Under the pieces are notes generated by a model. That model saw nothing but the letters and a program-made list of their open reading frames with translations, made no database searches and was not told the origin of the DNA. Shown here one piece after another: positions 33,695-45,414 of a DNA stretch of 64,000 bases; positions within the stretch are counted from its first letter, which is position 1, and each line of letters opens with the position of its first letter. The DNA comes from Inonotus obliquus (taxonomy: Eukaryota; Basidiomycota; Agaricomycetes; Hymenochaetales; Hymenochaetaceae), in NCBI GenBank assembly GCA_032164295.1, contig JAJHTX010000012.1, forward strand, positions 124,001 to 188,000, read 5' to 3'. Both the position numbers and the translations under genes were made by a program.

Positions 33695-36600
33695 CTAGAT
33701 GGCAGTCCCGACAGGCATCGAACTCTGACGATACACCATCCCCGTCCCTGTACGAGGTTTCCCCAGTCCAGTCGCTGGTGCAGACAGTCTCGACGGCGAT
33801 GGCTCCCGCAACCGCGCTGAGCGGATGCTAGCGCTAGGAGGGTGAAGCGATGATGAAGCCGGCATTGAACCGTAAGCACGTCGAGCGCTAGTGCTTGTCG
33901 AACTAGACGGTGCCGATTTTTGGGAAAGCGTAGGTGATAACAAACCCATTGGACTTGCACGTCCATGTGCTGGGGCAGACTTTGGCGCCGAAAGACCATG
34001 AGCTCGCTGTCGGTCATGCAAATTACGGTTGTAGCCCAGAATGGCACCTGTACCTGGCTCGGGTTGACCAGGCTGAAGTTTCGAGTCATCACCGCTTAGC
34101 GTCTTTTGCTGCTGGAGTGCGGGTAGACGTAGGGGGCGAGGCGTGGATGGGCCTGTCAAACCCGGACGAGATGCTGGTGCAGATCTGACACTCTTGACCG
34201 ACGGTGCCCGCAGGGAGGACGTGCTTTGCTTCGGCCTCAACGAACCAGCAGTCGGCGTCCTTGCGCCTCCACTTGATGCTCGCGAAGCCGTCCGGCTACG
34301 ATCAGAAACGCCTGACGGTAGATTCTCTTCAGAACTATCATGCAGATCATCTCGCGAAGTGGGCGGGAATGGTATACTCGTGGCACTAGAGCTAGTTGGC
34401 GACATGGACCGACGCTCGTTATCATTCGTCATCGACCGCTTTTGCTTCCCTTGAACCTCGGATCCTCCTCGATTCACGCTCGAATAGGATTTCGATAAAG
34501 GATGGGGCTCGCTTTTCCGCAACGGACCGCGCGAAGCCAGAGATGGCGGCATAGGCGGGCGTTCAGACAAGGTCGACAAGATTCTCGAAGTGGCCTCGGA
34601 TGACGGCGTAGAGCGTGAGAAGAATTGTGACTTTGACGACTGGGAGCGCAAGGAAGCCATGCTTGTGTTTCGAGATAATGTCATGGTCTTCACTCTATTC
34701 GTGAAAGGAGATGGTGCATCCTCGTCCTCGCTTTGATTCCCAAGCACCCGTCAGAAGGGAGAACACGAAGAACAACAGTTTGGACATACCTATCACTCCA
34801 ACCGAGACCTGTCGTCAGTCCCAAACCCTCCTTCAGGAGCTTTCCATCGCGGTGGCGGCGCCGACGTTTATCCGTATCTCGCTCGTCCTTGAACAAACCG
34901 GACTTCGTCATCACTGATCCGAATGATGCTACAAGACATGCCACAGTCAGCGCAAAGTTATAAAAGATACTCGACTAAACCAACCATTTGTAACATAGCT
35001 CGCAACGCTGTCCCTTCCTGTATCTATGAACGAGCTTCGCATACTAAGGGATCCGGATGACATGGAGGCGATTACTTTGGATTGGGGAGATAATACACCC
35101 TCGCGTAGCAGGATGTGAGGTAGCGGAGTATGCAAATCGATATCGCTATCACTCTCTTCTTCTTCCGGGGACCCGTTAACGGAAGCATCGTTTAACATTG
35201 CTTCCGCCTCCTCGGCGTAAAAGTCTCTATCATCGTGACCCTCATGCAGAAGGCCAAACTCATCGACGTTGCTTGGTGACGGAGACAGATCGTACGCCCC
35301 CCGGTGTCTTGCGATCGCAACACCATAATCTACGGTCGCATCCACATCTTCCTCTATCCCGCCATACGCATCCGTGAACTCCGAACCAGCAGATCGCCGC
35401 GTAGGTAATCCCTCACGAGTGAGACCCGAGTTACGCGAAGAAGAGGATGAAACAGCGCTAAATCGTGAAATAGCCCTCTGCCTCTCACTCTCATCAGGCA
35501 AAGACGGGCGGATGTTTCGATCCCTGGTTGTACTCTTGATAGAGCTTGAGCGGGTAGAGAGAGATTTGCTTGACCGACTCGACCTTGCCGAAAGGGACTT
35601 GGAACGTAGACCTGAACGGGGTGTTTGCTTCATCATTGTGTCAATGTCGGGACTTGTACCGCCGTCCCGAGCTGCATTGCGCACACCCTGGCCTCGACCT
35701 CGGATGGCATCGATGGCCTCATCCGCAAGAGATGCGGTCTCGCGGCTAACAACGGAAGAGAGAGATTCACGCAACGCTCGCGGAGCGGGTGGCAACGGTT
35801 TCCTTCTACTCTGGCTCATGGTGCGATAGACACCGTTTATAGTCGAGCCGGAAGCTGAACCGGATGACCGTCCAGGAGCGTTATGAGACCCTGAAGAAAG
35901 GAAAGGAAAGGAACTGGGCGGCGGCCGTGATCTTGCCGGAATCGATGGAAACTGGCTCAACAAGCTCTCAGAGGATGCTCTTGGTTCTCCATCCGTTTTA
36001 TCATTCTCTTCCGTCTCCGTCTCGATGTCCGAAAGTGGTGGTACGTGTGTGATGGATGGCACGGCCGTTGCGTCTTCACGACTTCTCAGCCTTCGCCCCA
36101 AGTCAACTGGTGACGGTGATGGCGCAGCACGTCCATTGTTTCCCGGTGCTATCGGCGACATAGCCCGTGTAGCCATTGGATCCCTAGTCAAATCCTCGAT
36201 AGTCAACAGGCCATTACTGTCGCTCGCGGACATGCTCGCTCTGCGGCTCATCTTCACAGGATTCGTCGATGGATGTAGTTTTGACGATACAGCGATGTGC
36301 AAACGCCGTGTCTGGGCACGTCACAGAAGAACAAGTCAGTCCTAGAACTCAAAAGAACAGCTATATCCAGACGAAATGAAATTCTAATACTAATCCAAAT
36401 AGAGTCAAGATGAAAGGGTCAACCCCGCGCTGAATAACCGGCTGGCCGTACATTCCGCCGATCCGCTTATGAGCAAGAAAAAAAAAACAAGTATCAAACG
36501 CTCAAGCGCGCTGGTCGAGAAGACAAGTAATAGAAAACACGGAAAGAAATGGGAAGGTAGCGCGGATCCAGATGAAACGCATCGCAAGCAAAAACAAAAA

Positions 36601-38260
36601 AACGTAAATCATTCAAAAGGACTAGGTTGGCACTCACCCTCTCTTCTTCTCCTTCCCCAGGCCCTCCTATATCGCTTCCACCTCCGCTAGTATACGGGCT
36701 TGGACTTGTCCTCAAGGGTGTCGTTGCGGACGGACTAATACTAGGTATGTGTCCCAAACCCTCCAGTATTCCACTCACCCTCGTCCTCAAGCACTGCGCC
36801 GTACTCATCCCGCTACTACGCGTTGTCACACCACTAGCGATACTGAACAGACTTCCCGTCGGGCTTTGCACCCTATCGTTACCGTCTGCTGCCCGTTCTT
36901 TCAGACTTCGGGATCCGCCAAGCTCACGGGGCAAGGGTGATGTAAGGGAGCTTCCCGACCCCAAAGGATGATGTATTTCCTGAGTCGGAGTTGGTGGGAT
37001 ATCTATTTTCAGTGGTATAGCAGCGGCTCGAGTTACCCTCGCCCTACTTTTCGGTCGATCGCCCGCAGGTTCTTTTCCGTTGCCCTGAGTATCAACTTCG
37101 CCTTTACGCATCACAACCCCAAGCTCTGCCAGGTTCGGTGCGGCAGCGCTAAAAGCACTCACCCCGTTCCCGGTGCTTATAAAGCTCACCCCGCTCTCCT
37201 GCTTCCCAAGGTGCCCATCATGAGTTTGACTCGGCGAACTCGTGCTCTTTCTACCGGATCGTAAAGACGGAAGTGACTTTATAGATGGCGGACCTCCACG
37301 CGGTGTGGCATCAGCACTCTCAACCTTCGGGGCTGATGGGAGGGGAGGGAGCGGCACGCTTGGTGGGCCTCCGATCTCGCTTCCACTTTCACTCTCTGTT
37401 TTTGAGCGACCTCGCCGTGTTTCTCGTCGGCCAGAGGAAGGGGGAACAGAAGACTGGCGTCGTGTTGCCTGAGAAGATCTTTCCCGATTGCGTTCCCGCT
37501 GTGCCCGCTCTACAGTAGGTGGCATGCCAACGGCACTTATTGGCACATGTGCAGACGAAGGCGACGAGGATGTAGAGGTATTGGAAAGCAGGGAGAGTGC
37601 CGTACGAGCAGAAGTCGAAGGATTCGGGTAGACATAGCGAGTGCCATTTGCGGGGGAATTGGGATATGCAGAAGACGGGGAAGAGTAAGGATAAGCCGAT
37701 GCAGAGGAAGTCGAGGCCGGATAAGCGGACGATGGCGTTGTCAGAGATGACGACGACGAGCGCATTCGAACGCCTGCTCCAGCACCATGGGACGCGGAAC
37801 TTGGGCCCGCACCAGGCGTGCCAGATGGGAACGGGGAGTTCGGTGCCGTATAGTAGGAGCGCCCGCTCATCGGACTCGGTAGCACCGCCGTACTGGAGCT
37901 ATTTACCCCCAATGATGAACATCCACTACTCCCGCTTCCACTATCTCTATTTCGTTGTCGACTATCTTTGCGAGCCAGCTCGACATCACGTCCGTTTACC
38001 CGCACACTCAATTTCCCACTATTTGTACTGTCTACGCTTTGCTCGCTATCCCTCCTCGTCAGAGTCCCTTTCGACCTAGCGAAAGAACTCGGTGGAACAT
38101 GTCGCTCTCGCGGTAGAGAGAAGTAACTGCCTCCCCCGTTGGACACAGAAGGCGATGCAGGTATATGGTTTGGTGGTGCGGGGAATGCAGACAAAGCTGT
38201 CAAGACATCCTCCGTCTTTACTTCCGTCGAGAGCGACTGTGACTCGACTCGGTGCGTCAT
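33695..38260 (-). CDS. long Ser/Pro/Arg-rich, probably disordered protein
   Basis: Exon 1 runs from ATG 38260 to an AGG|GTGAGT donor near 36640. A 320-bp intron ends CTGAC..CCCAG|ACACGG near 36318, and the next exon (to about 35000) continues in the same phase. Two more short introns lead to exons at about 34790-34930 and 33695-34735 (stop TAG 33695). The product would be about 1,150 residues, dominated by Ser, Pro, Arg and Gly, with no enzyme motif. Regularly spaced S/T-P and R-x-x-S sites suggest a phosphorylated scaffold, but that is inference. The two long blocks could also be read as separate genes (an internal Met lies near 36251). The phase-matched intron favours one gene. A 288-bp piece of the last exon was copied to 21245-21538. 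Confidence 0.65.
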
Positions 38261-40626
38261 AGCGAACGCCTTCTGCCCTTCGTTACTTCCGCCGTCTTTG
38301 TTGTGGATCGAAGTCTAGAGAATCGTCGTCTTGAGGTGTTGGCTGTTGTCGTCAAGAGTTTTCAAGAAAAGCGTCCGATGGTCGTCAGCTATCCTCTCCA
38401 CCAATCAACCCGTGTTCTTCGGCGCTTCCAAGCGTCGTCAAGGCAAGAGGAGAAGGCTTCCTTTAGTACTATTCACCCTGATGGCATTTATGAGAAACAG
38501 GGCATGACAGCGCAAAGGAGACGTGTCAGCGAAATCATGTTAGCGAAAGAGGGGAGGGCATAACATAAATTGACAGAGGGAGATGGTACCAGATGGAACC
38601 CATCTCGGGTATTATACGCGCCAAGGTTTTGTCCAACAAGGTGTACAAACAGTGGAACCGCGAAGCGACCGTGTGATGCAATTGGGATAAGCGGGGCACA
38701 CACTCACCGATGATCGTTATGTTCAACAACAGCTGCTTCTTCTTCCCTCTAGTGATCAAATTTTAGCCCGTCTATTGCGCCGCACAAACAGCCCCCGCCG
38801 CAGTCACGTTGTGCTGTCGTTATACAAATCGATATAGTGGAGATTGATTTTCGGATTGATGGCGGTGGATAGATACGTATTCAAGTCGATCCACAGTGTC
38901 GAGCGCGAGACGATATTAACGCCGAGCCACAGGAGGAATTATGGTCCCGTTGCAGTAATGTCGCACGTCCCGGACAGATAGACGAAATGACACGTTTTAC
39001 GTTATACCGCGAGGCAATTTTCGCGTGTCGTCGCGTCGTGATGAGGAATAGAGCGAATACACGTGCAAGTCGAATGTGAGATCAGATGCAGATGGAGCGC
39101 GGGAGGATGAAGCGTGATATCGTGGAGGTCGTGAAGGCAAACGGGTCAATAACGTCCGTGGATGCCACACAGTTGGGAAAGGCGGAACCAGATGCGACGA
39201 AAGGATGGCAATATATAGTTGAAGAGAAATGGAGAAACGCAGGTGATTAGTACTTTTGCACTTATTGTTATCAGTTTAAATGAAAGCTTCCGTATGATGA
39301 ATGCAGAAATAGGAGCCAGTCATGAATCGAGATCACTCTTCGACCACAAACGTTAAAAATGCACAGTAGGAAAGGAATAGAGTGGGGACAGGGCGGTGAC
39401 GATAGAGCAGGACTAAGAAGAGACTCACGTATTACTCCAATGCAAACTCGGGTGGCAGCCGACCCAAGTAAGTTATCCAGTCCGAGCTCCGTCGTCGAAG
39501 TCGTAGAAGAGAGATTGAAAACAAAAAGAAAAGAGTGGGAACGGGGGATATGGTCGTGTAAGGCTGCGCTGTGGGACGATCGCCTTGCGTGGATACGAGA
39601 GTTGTGCGGCGCTGATTTGCAGGTGATACCGGGTTGTCGCCGAGCGTGAATTGAGGTGGTTGAGAGCCGATTAAGAGAAGAAATATGAGTGGCACGAGAG
39701 TGGATTGCCTGTGACCCCAAAGGAAGTACAAGTGAGAGAAAGTAAAGAGTACAGCAGAGATGATTTGAAATAGGTGATGCTGGAGGAAGTGATTTAGTGA
39801 TTGACTGCCGGGAGATATGTAGTATGTTATAGTCGGCGTGTCATATATGGCGGCGGCGGCGTTGAGGGGGAGAATATAGAGGCAGAAGAGGAGAAAAGAC
39901 TAGGAGAGCTACTCCTACAGCGAGCTAGTGCTTCAGTTTGGAAAATCAGATCAGTCTAGCAAAGTGACCCCGACTATTCCCATATATGGTATTACTATAA
40001 GAGGCAGTCTGAACACACGTCCACGTGCATTATGTTAATAAAACAAAGTTTGACCCGGATATTAAACTCCCGAGGTTATTGTGTATACTTTCTCTTACTT
40101 CCACTTCCGTCTCCGGAGCGCCTCTACTCCGTCTCCGGCAGACAACGTCCCTCCCTCCTTTCATCACGGATCCACCATCATTTTGTATCTGTGACCTACG
40201 TCTGTCACGGACTGTCTACTCGTCAGTGGCAACGTTCTTATCACCCTAACCGTACTTTGTTGACTAACTTATCCTGCGACAATATTCCACCCATCTCCGC
40301 CATCATCTCACCATCACGAGCAGCACATTGCATTCCAAGCCAAACACTCGCTATTTTTTCCACAATCATCTAGGTCAGAACGCAACACGTCTAATTAAAA
40401 GTTCTGCAATCTTCACGCCTCACCTATTCTTAGCATACATACATTGCCTAATTCCTTCCGAACCGACGAAGCAAAACTCGATTTCAACTCATCTAAATCA
40501 ACGCTATTTCAAGCGGTCAGAGATGAAAATAACTCACTTTGTCTCTCTCCAAAGCGTCTTTATAAGAAACGTACTTGAGAATGAGGGCAATCTCATCATC
40601 ACCCCCTTTCTAACATCCCCACTATA
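38261..40626. other. intergenic, about 2.4 kb, no supported gene
   Basis: The first part is the likely promoter of the Ser/Pro-rich gene. Between 39270 and 39730 frames are open on both strands (plus 39359-39649; minus 39271-39720 and 39432-39731), but none has recognisable motifs or a clear intron structure. A GGCGGCGGCGGCG tract lies at about 39849. Confidence 0.4.
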
Positions 40627-41203
40627 ATGTTAGACCCATCATACGCAGCATCCTATTCCAAACGCGCAAAAATAACTATAACGCGTACAAATACCACCAT
40701 CCAAGTCACTATAAACAACCAACTCGAACAAGGGAAGAAACTTCAAATCAATGGTGATAACAGCGAACAAGTCAAACAGAAGCTTCAAGGACTTGAGCGT
40801 TTGAAAAGTGGGTAATCCTTTCTATGTAAAAGTCATATACATAATCCATCTCTTCACGTTCAAGAATATGGAATAGACTCCATCGTGCTCTACACCACTT
40901 CACCAAAACTCGATAAGTGGTTCTACGACGGTACGCTAGTAGCAATACCACCTTAATCCCTTATCAAAAGATAACAGTCACAGGGAAGTCTTCAAAAGGA
41001 CTTGAAGTCAACGCAAGCTCCACCAATACCCGAAAGCCCCATCCTGGTAGATCCTCAAGTACGTCTTCATCACACCATCCAGACCACTACTAACCATCCT
41101 CCTCTTCAACCCAGTAAACAAAGTAGCAGCGCAAGGAACCTCAGAACCCAAAACGTACTCAGACGCGTTTGAGGCTGCTATATTTGCTTATAAGAAAATT
41201 TAA
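40627..41203 (+). CDS. small four-exon hypothetical protein
   Basis: The first exon (MLDPSYAASYSKRAKITITRT to about 40807) ends at a GTGGGT or GTAATC donor. Three further short exons can be joined with normal splice signals: about 40858-40931 (QEYGIDSIVLYTTSPKLDKW, donor GTACGC), about 40979-41058 (GSLQKDLKSTQAPPIPESP, donor GTACGT) and about 41116-41203 (KVAAQGTSEPKTYSDAFEAA, stop TAA 41201-41203). The conserved look of each piece and the matching donors and acceptors favour a real gene of about 150 residues. No family was recognised, and upstream exons may be missing. Confidence 0.45.
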
Positions 41204-41379
41204 AACCGATTAGCCATCCTAGTTGACGCTGCACAATGTAGACATGCCTGTTTCTGGAAACATGTAAAGGATAACTGAGCGGCATGTTGGAATACGCGAC
41301 CAAGTAAACGACACGATCAAGCAAAGACATTGTCGTCAGTCTTACTCGATACGGCAGAAAGCAGCGTAAGAACCATCAA

Positions 41380-41559
41380 ATGTCAGAGCGTGTCATGCCT
41401 GTAGTTGGTGAACGTTCACTTGGAGAACTTCCGGTGAAGAAACTATTTGAGTGGAATAATCGAGTGATGCGGCCGACTCGTTTCAAACTCTCTACTATCG
41501 CCTCTGACCGAATTCTCGCTACACCTAAAAGCAACTACATCCTCTCAGCCATTAGCTAA
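41380..41559 (+). CDS. 59-residue open frame, possible small gene or terminal exon
   Basis: ATG at 41380 opens a frame (MSERVMPVVGERSLGELPVK .. KSNYILSAIS) ending TAA 41557-41559. Composition is protein-like (basic, few rare codons), but there is no recognised domain. It may be a 3' exon of a longer gene or chance. Confidence 0.25.
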   Translation: MSERVMPVVGERSLGELPVKKLFEWNNRVMRPTRFKLSTIASDRILATPKSNYILSAIS

Positions 41560-41762
41560 TTCCCCCTCATTGATGTTTACTACATCGTGCACCTACACCA
41601 ACAACGTAAACGCACTCAAAAAATCTAGGCAATCACTGGTCCGAGCATACAAATGCACTACACTACAGAACGAATGGATCCACTCCACTTGTAAACCACC
41701 TCAACGTGAAAGAGGAAAAAAAAATGTCGTATCCAAACTTCACCTGTGAAGAAAACCCGATA

Positions 41763-43747
41763 TCATCGAATAATCGTGAACCCTTCACGCCTATCCAAGC
41801 CGTTGCCCTTGTATTTTTGTTTCACCTGTTTCGTTGTATCCCAAATCCTCCAAAACTTGAGATTCTCATCCGCAGCACCCGTCAGCAAGAGGTCTTCCGA
41901 AGGGCCAATGCAGCTAAATAGTATACGGGAATCATGCGCCTCTTGAATCTCTCCGATCTTCGTAAGATTTGGATACGAGTGAATCATAATCGAATTGTCC
42001 GGGTAACCATGCGTGGAAAGAAGTTCTTTCTTGTTCGGAGCAAAGTGCAGGGAAGTCACCTGTGTGGGCGTTTCGATAGAATGGACTCTACCACCAGTGT
42101 TACAGTTCCAGATGTGAATCATCGCATCGTGCGTCCCTCCGCCCGAAGCAAGTAGTGTTGGTTGCCAAGGGCACCAAGCAAGAGCCTATTCAGCTATCTG
42201 TCAATCATCTATCTTTACGAACGACATCATCTCGAAACGTACCTTGACCGCGGCGGTATGGTTGCGTTTCGAAAACCTAGTTTGAGTCTTGACTTCCGGC
42301 TCTTCGTTTCCGGTCAAACTAACCGGCAAGCGCACATCCCAGACGTTTACAATGTTATCATTTCCTCCACTGGCCAGGAGTTCTCCGTCGGGTCTCCATT
42401 TCAGGCCACAGATTTCACCATGATGGCCGACGAACTCCATCACACAATGTCTTGGAACTCGGACGTCGTGATGAATTATTGTCCCCTCGCCGCCTCCGCT
42501 GGAAACAACATGTCCTTTCCATGCAAGGCTGGGGATCTGCGTAATATGCGCACTCATGTTACGTATTCTTCTGCCAGTTTCCACATCCCATAGCTCGAGC
42601 ATGCCAGAACTCGTACCTATTCCCAGAAATGTACCATCACTGGAAAATTCTATGGACGAAATATACGCTTCTCCGGGTAGATCAGAAAGGTGGTTCACGC
42701 CACCACTTTCCGCCCTCCAGACATAGGCACTTTCACCGAGGGCGACAGCGACAGCGTTCAGTGACGACCAGCTGATGAGATTCAGATAGAAGTCGTCAAC
42801 CATTCCTGGCGCGTCGAGAACGCGTTCTGGTTGTGTTGGAAGCTTTCGAACCTTGCTGACGGATGCTGCCCCGATGGAGGTTGCGGAGCCCTTACTTGGT
42901 GTGCGAAGAAGTGGTTTGACGTATTCACGTTGCTCCGCTAGAAGCGGATTAGGCGGAAGGACGGGCGGTCTTTCGTTAAATGATAAGACCCGCTTTCCCA
43001 CAGGTAGGCCGGTGGCCTCGATGAGACGCGCAGTGTGACGGGGAGAAGCCGACTTTGCGTTGAGGTGCATAAGCTCGAGTGTTGCGCAAATGTCTCGTTC
43101 TTCGGGGTCAGCAATGAATCGATCTCCTCGACCTCGAGCGATCTCTGGTTGCCGAGGAAACACCCTATCTCGCTGCAAAGTGTATAAATGAAGGAGCCAG
43201 CCTGCAGGAAATTCTAAGCGCGCACCATGCTGATGTTAGGCTGAGACCTTGACCGTTTGACTTCCAGCGGTGGCGGCACGTAATCTCGCTTAAGAACGTC
43301 CATTTGGCTTTGCATCTCCTGCATGGTAAGCATGCCTTGAGAAGCTTGCCTACGAAGCTCGTCCGTGACAACAAAGCTTCCTATCTCCGTAAATTTCCGC
43401 ACGGGCGTCGTTGGCTTTGAGCGAGAGCCGCTGAGATCCAGTGCTGCTCGGAAATCGTAATTGAGACTCTCCGACAGCGACTGTGTTCTCTTCCGGGGGA
43501 TATCCGAGGTACAGATGAATGGGTTGGATGTATCCTCTCCCGTCTTTGTCTTCACAATCATATCATAGACCCTTGGTTTCTTCTTCGTAGACTTTGACTT
43601 GCTTCGCCGTTTTGAAGACTTTTTCGGTGAGGTGCTTCCCAGGGAGAGATTGCTCATTCCATGAGATATGGAAGGTGAAAGGGGGGTGCGCTTCCCACCA
43701 TTTAGGCGAGAAGAGCGCTTTGCGGGAGTTTTGGGATTGGCAGGCAT
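41763..43747 (-). CDS. CDC20: CDC20/Slp1-family APC/C activator, WD40
   Basis: Three exons: 43747 to about 43230 (basic, Ser-rich N-terminus with SKKSSKRR-like stretches), about 43178 to 42240, and about 42190 to 41763. The C-box region reads GDRFIADPEERD, where CDC20 proteins usually have DR(F/Y)IP. It is followed by LSFNERPPVLP and the hallmark LDAPGMVDDFYLNLISW that opens the propeller. Seven WD40 blades follow (ISSIEFSSDGTFLGIGTSSG, LLASGGNDNIVNVWDVR, MIHIWNCNTG). The protein ends ..FTIIR, i.e. the Ile-Arg tail that docks activators to the APC/C. It therefore should recruit substrates to the anaphase-promoting complex. Whether it is the mitotic CDC20 or a meiotic AMA1-like paralog is open. 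It diverges from thymidylate synthase across 183 bp. Confidence 0.85.
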
Positions 43748-43930
43748 AGTGGTGGATTGAAAGTAAAGAACACGACTGGACCGCGTGCCACTTTACGCGA
43801 AAGTTCAACTTTTTCTCAGGTGCATCACGTGATCGTCGCGTTGCCTAACATAGGTCACGTATGTCACACCCGCGTTTTTGTATTCTGACCTCCACATCGT
43901 GTCGCGCTCAACCCCGTAAACGAGGACATA
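43748..43930. promoter_or_regulatory. shared CDC20-like/thymidylate synthase promoter with an MBF/E2F-like site
   Basis: 183 bp separate the two divergent start codons. At 43793-43802 lies TTACGCGAAA, which contains the ACGCG/CGCGAAA core bound by fungal MBF/SBF and E2F-type factors. Additional TCACGTGA-like (near 43827) and GGTCACGTATG (near 43853) elements are present. Thymidylate synthase is a classic G1/S-regulated gene in yeasts (known), so cell-cycle control is a reasonable inference. Confidence 0.5.
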
Positions 43931-44981
43931 ATGGTCAAAGCGCCTGATACTCTTGATTCCCCCAGGTCACAAGCCAGCGCGACTGACAACGTAAACGGCT
44001 CAAGCGATAAGCCGCCAGCACACAATGCGCGTCCTCACGAGGAATACCAGTACATCAACCTCATTCGCGACATTCTGGAGTCTGGGGAGGTTCGCGCTGA
44101 CCGTACAGGAACAGGAACTCTCTCGCTCTTTGCGCCGCCAAACTTGCGCTTCTCCCTTGCGGATAACACCCTACCCCTCCTGACAACCAAACGCGTTTTC
44201 TTGCGGGGTATCGTTGAGGAACTCGTCTGGTTCATTCGTGGCCACACCGACAGCTCCGTCCTTTCCCGACGTGGCGTGAAGATCTGGGATGGAAATGGCT
44301 CGAAAGAATTCTTGGAGAAGCGTGGGTTGAAGGAGCGAAGGGAGGGCGATCTAGGCCCCGTCTATGGTTTCCAATGGCGACACTTTGGCGCCAAGTACGT
44401 CGACTGTGATACGGACTACTCAGGGCAAGGTGTCGACCAGCTGCGAGAAGTAATAAGAAAGATCAAGGAGGATCCGACCGATCGTCGGATTATTCTGAGT
44501 GCTTGGAATCCAGCTGGTACGTTCACCCACCGTTTCCAAGTATAATTCGGCTAAGACATTCACAGACATCCCTTTGATGGCCCTTCCGCCTTGCCACCTC
44601 ATGTGCCAGTTCTACGTATCTCTACCACCGTCAGATTCTCCCGAAGGAACTCGTCCCAAGCTGTCCTGCCTAATGTACCAGCGCTCAGCTGACTTAGGAT
44701 TGGGCATACCATTTAACATCGCCTCCTACGCAATCCTCACTCATATAATCGCCAAGTTGACCGAAACCGATGCCCACACTTTAACCATTCAGCTTGGAGA
44801 TGCACATGTATACCGTGACCACGTTGACGCGCTTAGGGTGCAGTTAGAACGCGAACCACGACCATTCCCGAAGATTCGCTGGAGCCGTCCGGTTGTAGAC
44901 TTGGATGACTTTGAACCTGAAGACGTGATCGTAGAGGGTTACAAACCTCATCCTCCTGTAGCTATGAAAATGAGTGTTTAG
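43931..44981 (+). CDS. CDC21: thymidylate synthase
   Basis: Methylates dUMP to dTMP with methylene-tetrahydrofolate. Exon 1 (43931-44516) starts [14 protein letters not shown], a short non-conserved extension, then [63 protein letters not shown] and [15 protein letters not shown] 49-bp intron (44517-44565, GTACGT..CACAG) precedes exon 2. Exon 2 carries the catalytic cysteine in [13 protein letters not shown], then [33 protein letters not shown], and ends [16 protein letters not shown]. Length (about 333 residues) and all active-site blocks are intact. It is not fused to DHFR. Confidence 0.96.
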
Positions 44982-45414
44982 AGCCTGTCTGTATTCTATT
45001 CCTACCCAGATGTTTATGTGTATTCTGATTGATTTATGTATTCCGATCTTATCAGTGCTTACCCCTGCTCGACCCGATGCATAGTCGTGACTTCCCGATT
45101 GTTCCGATGCGTGACTCACTGCCTTTATCTCTGATCATCAATCTCTGGGCATGCAGGAAGAACGCGTAAAAGGGACATGAACATCATACCAAGGGATAAC
45201 CCAGTACTGCGTACCAACCTTCAAGAAAGCCCTTCACGTGAAGAACAGCCCTCTGATATTCTCGTGAAGAGTGGCGGGCCCGCTTCACCCGGGGAAACAT
45301 GCGAAGTTCTGCCCGGCGTCTAATGTGCCGGCCCTTGGCTGTGGTCTTTCCTACCCACTCAGTCATCTCATCTGCAGAGTCCCATCCTTTCTTCTCTTCA
45401 GTCATCCCTACGAG
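44982..45414. other. intergenic, no gene seen
   Basis: Follows the thymidylate synthase stop and precedes the second exonuclease start. Nothing beyond likely UTR and promoter sequence was noticed. Confidence 0.4.

Noticed and set aside
39271..39731. Overlapping frames on both strands of 96-149 codons
   Set aside because: No domain, no clear intron pattern and equal openness on both strands; coding status cannot be decided.
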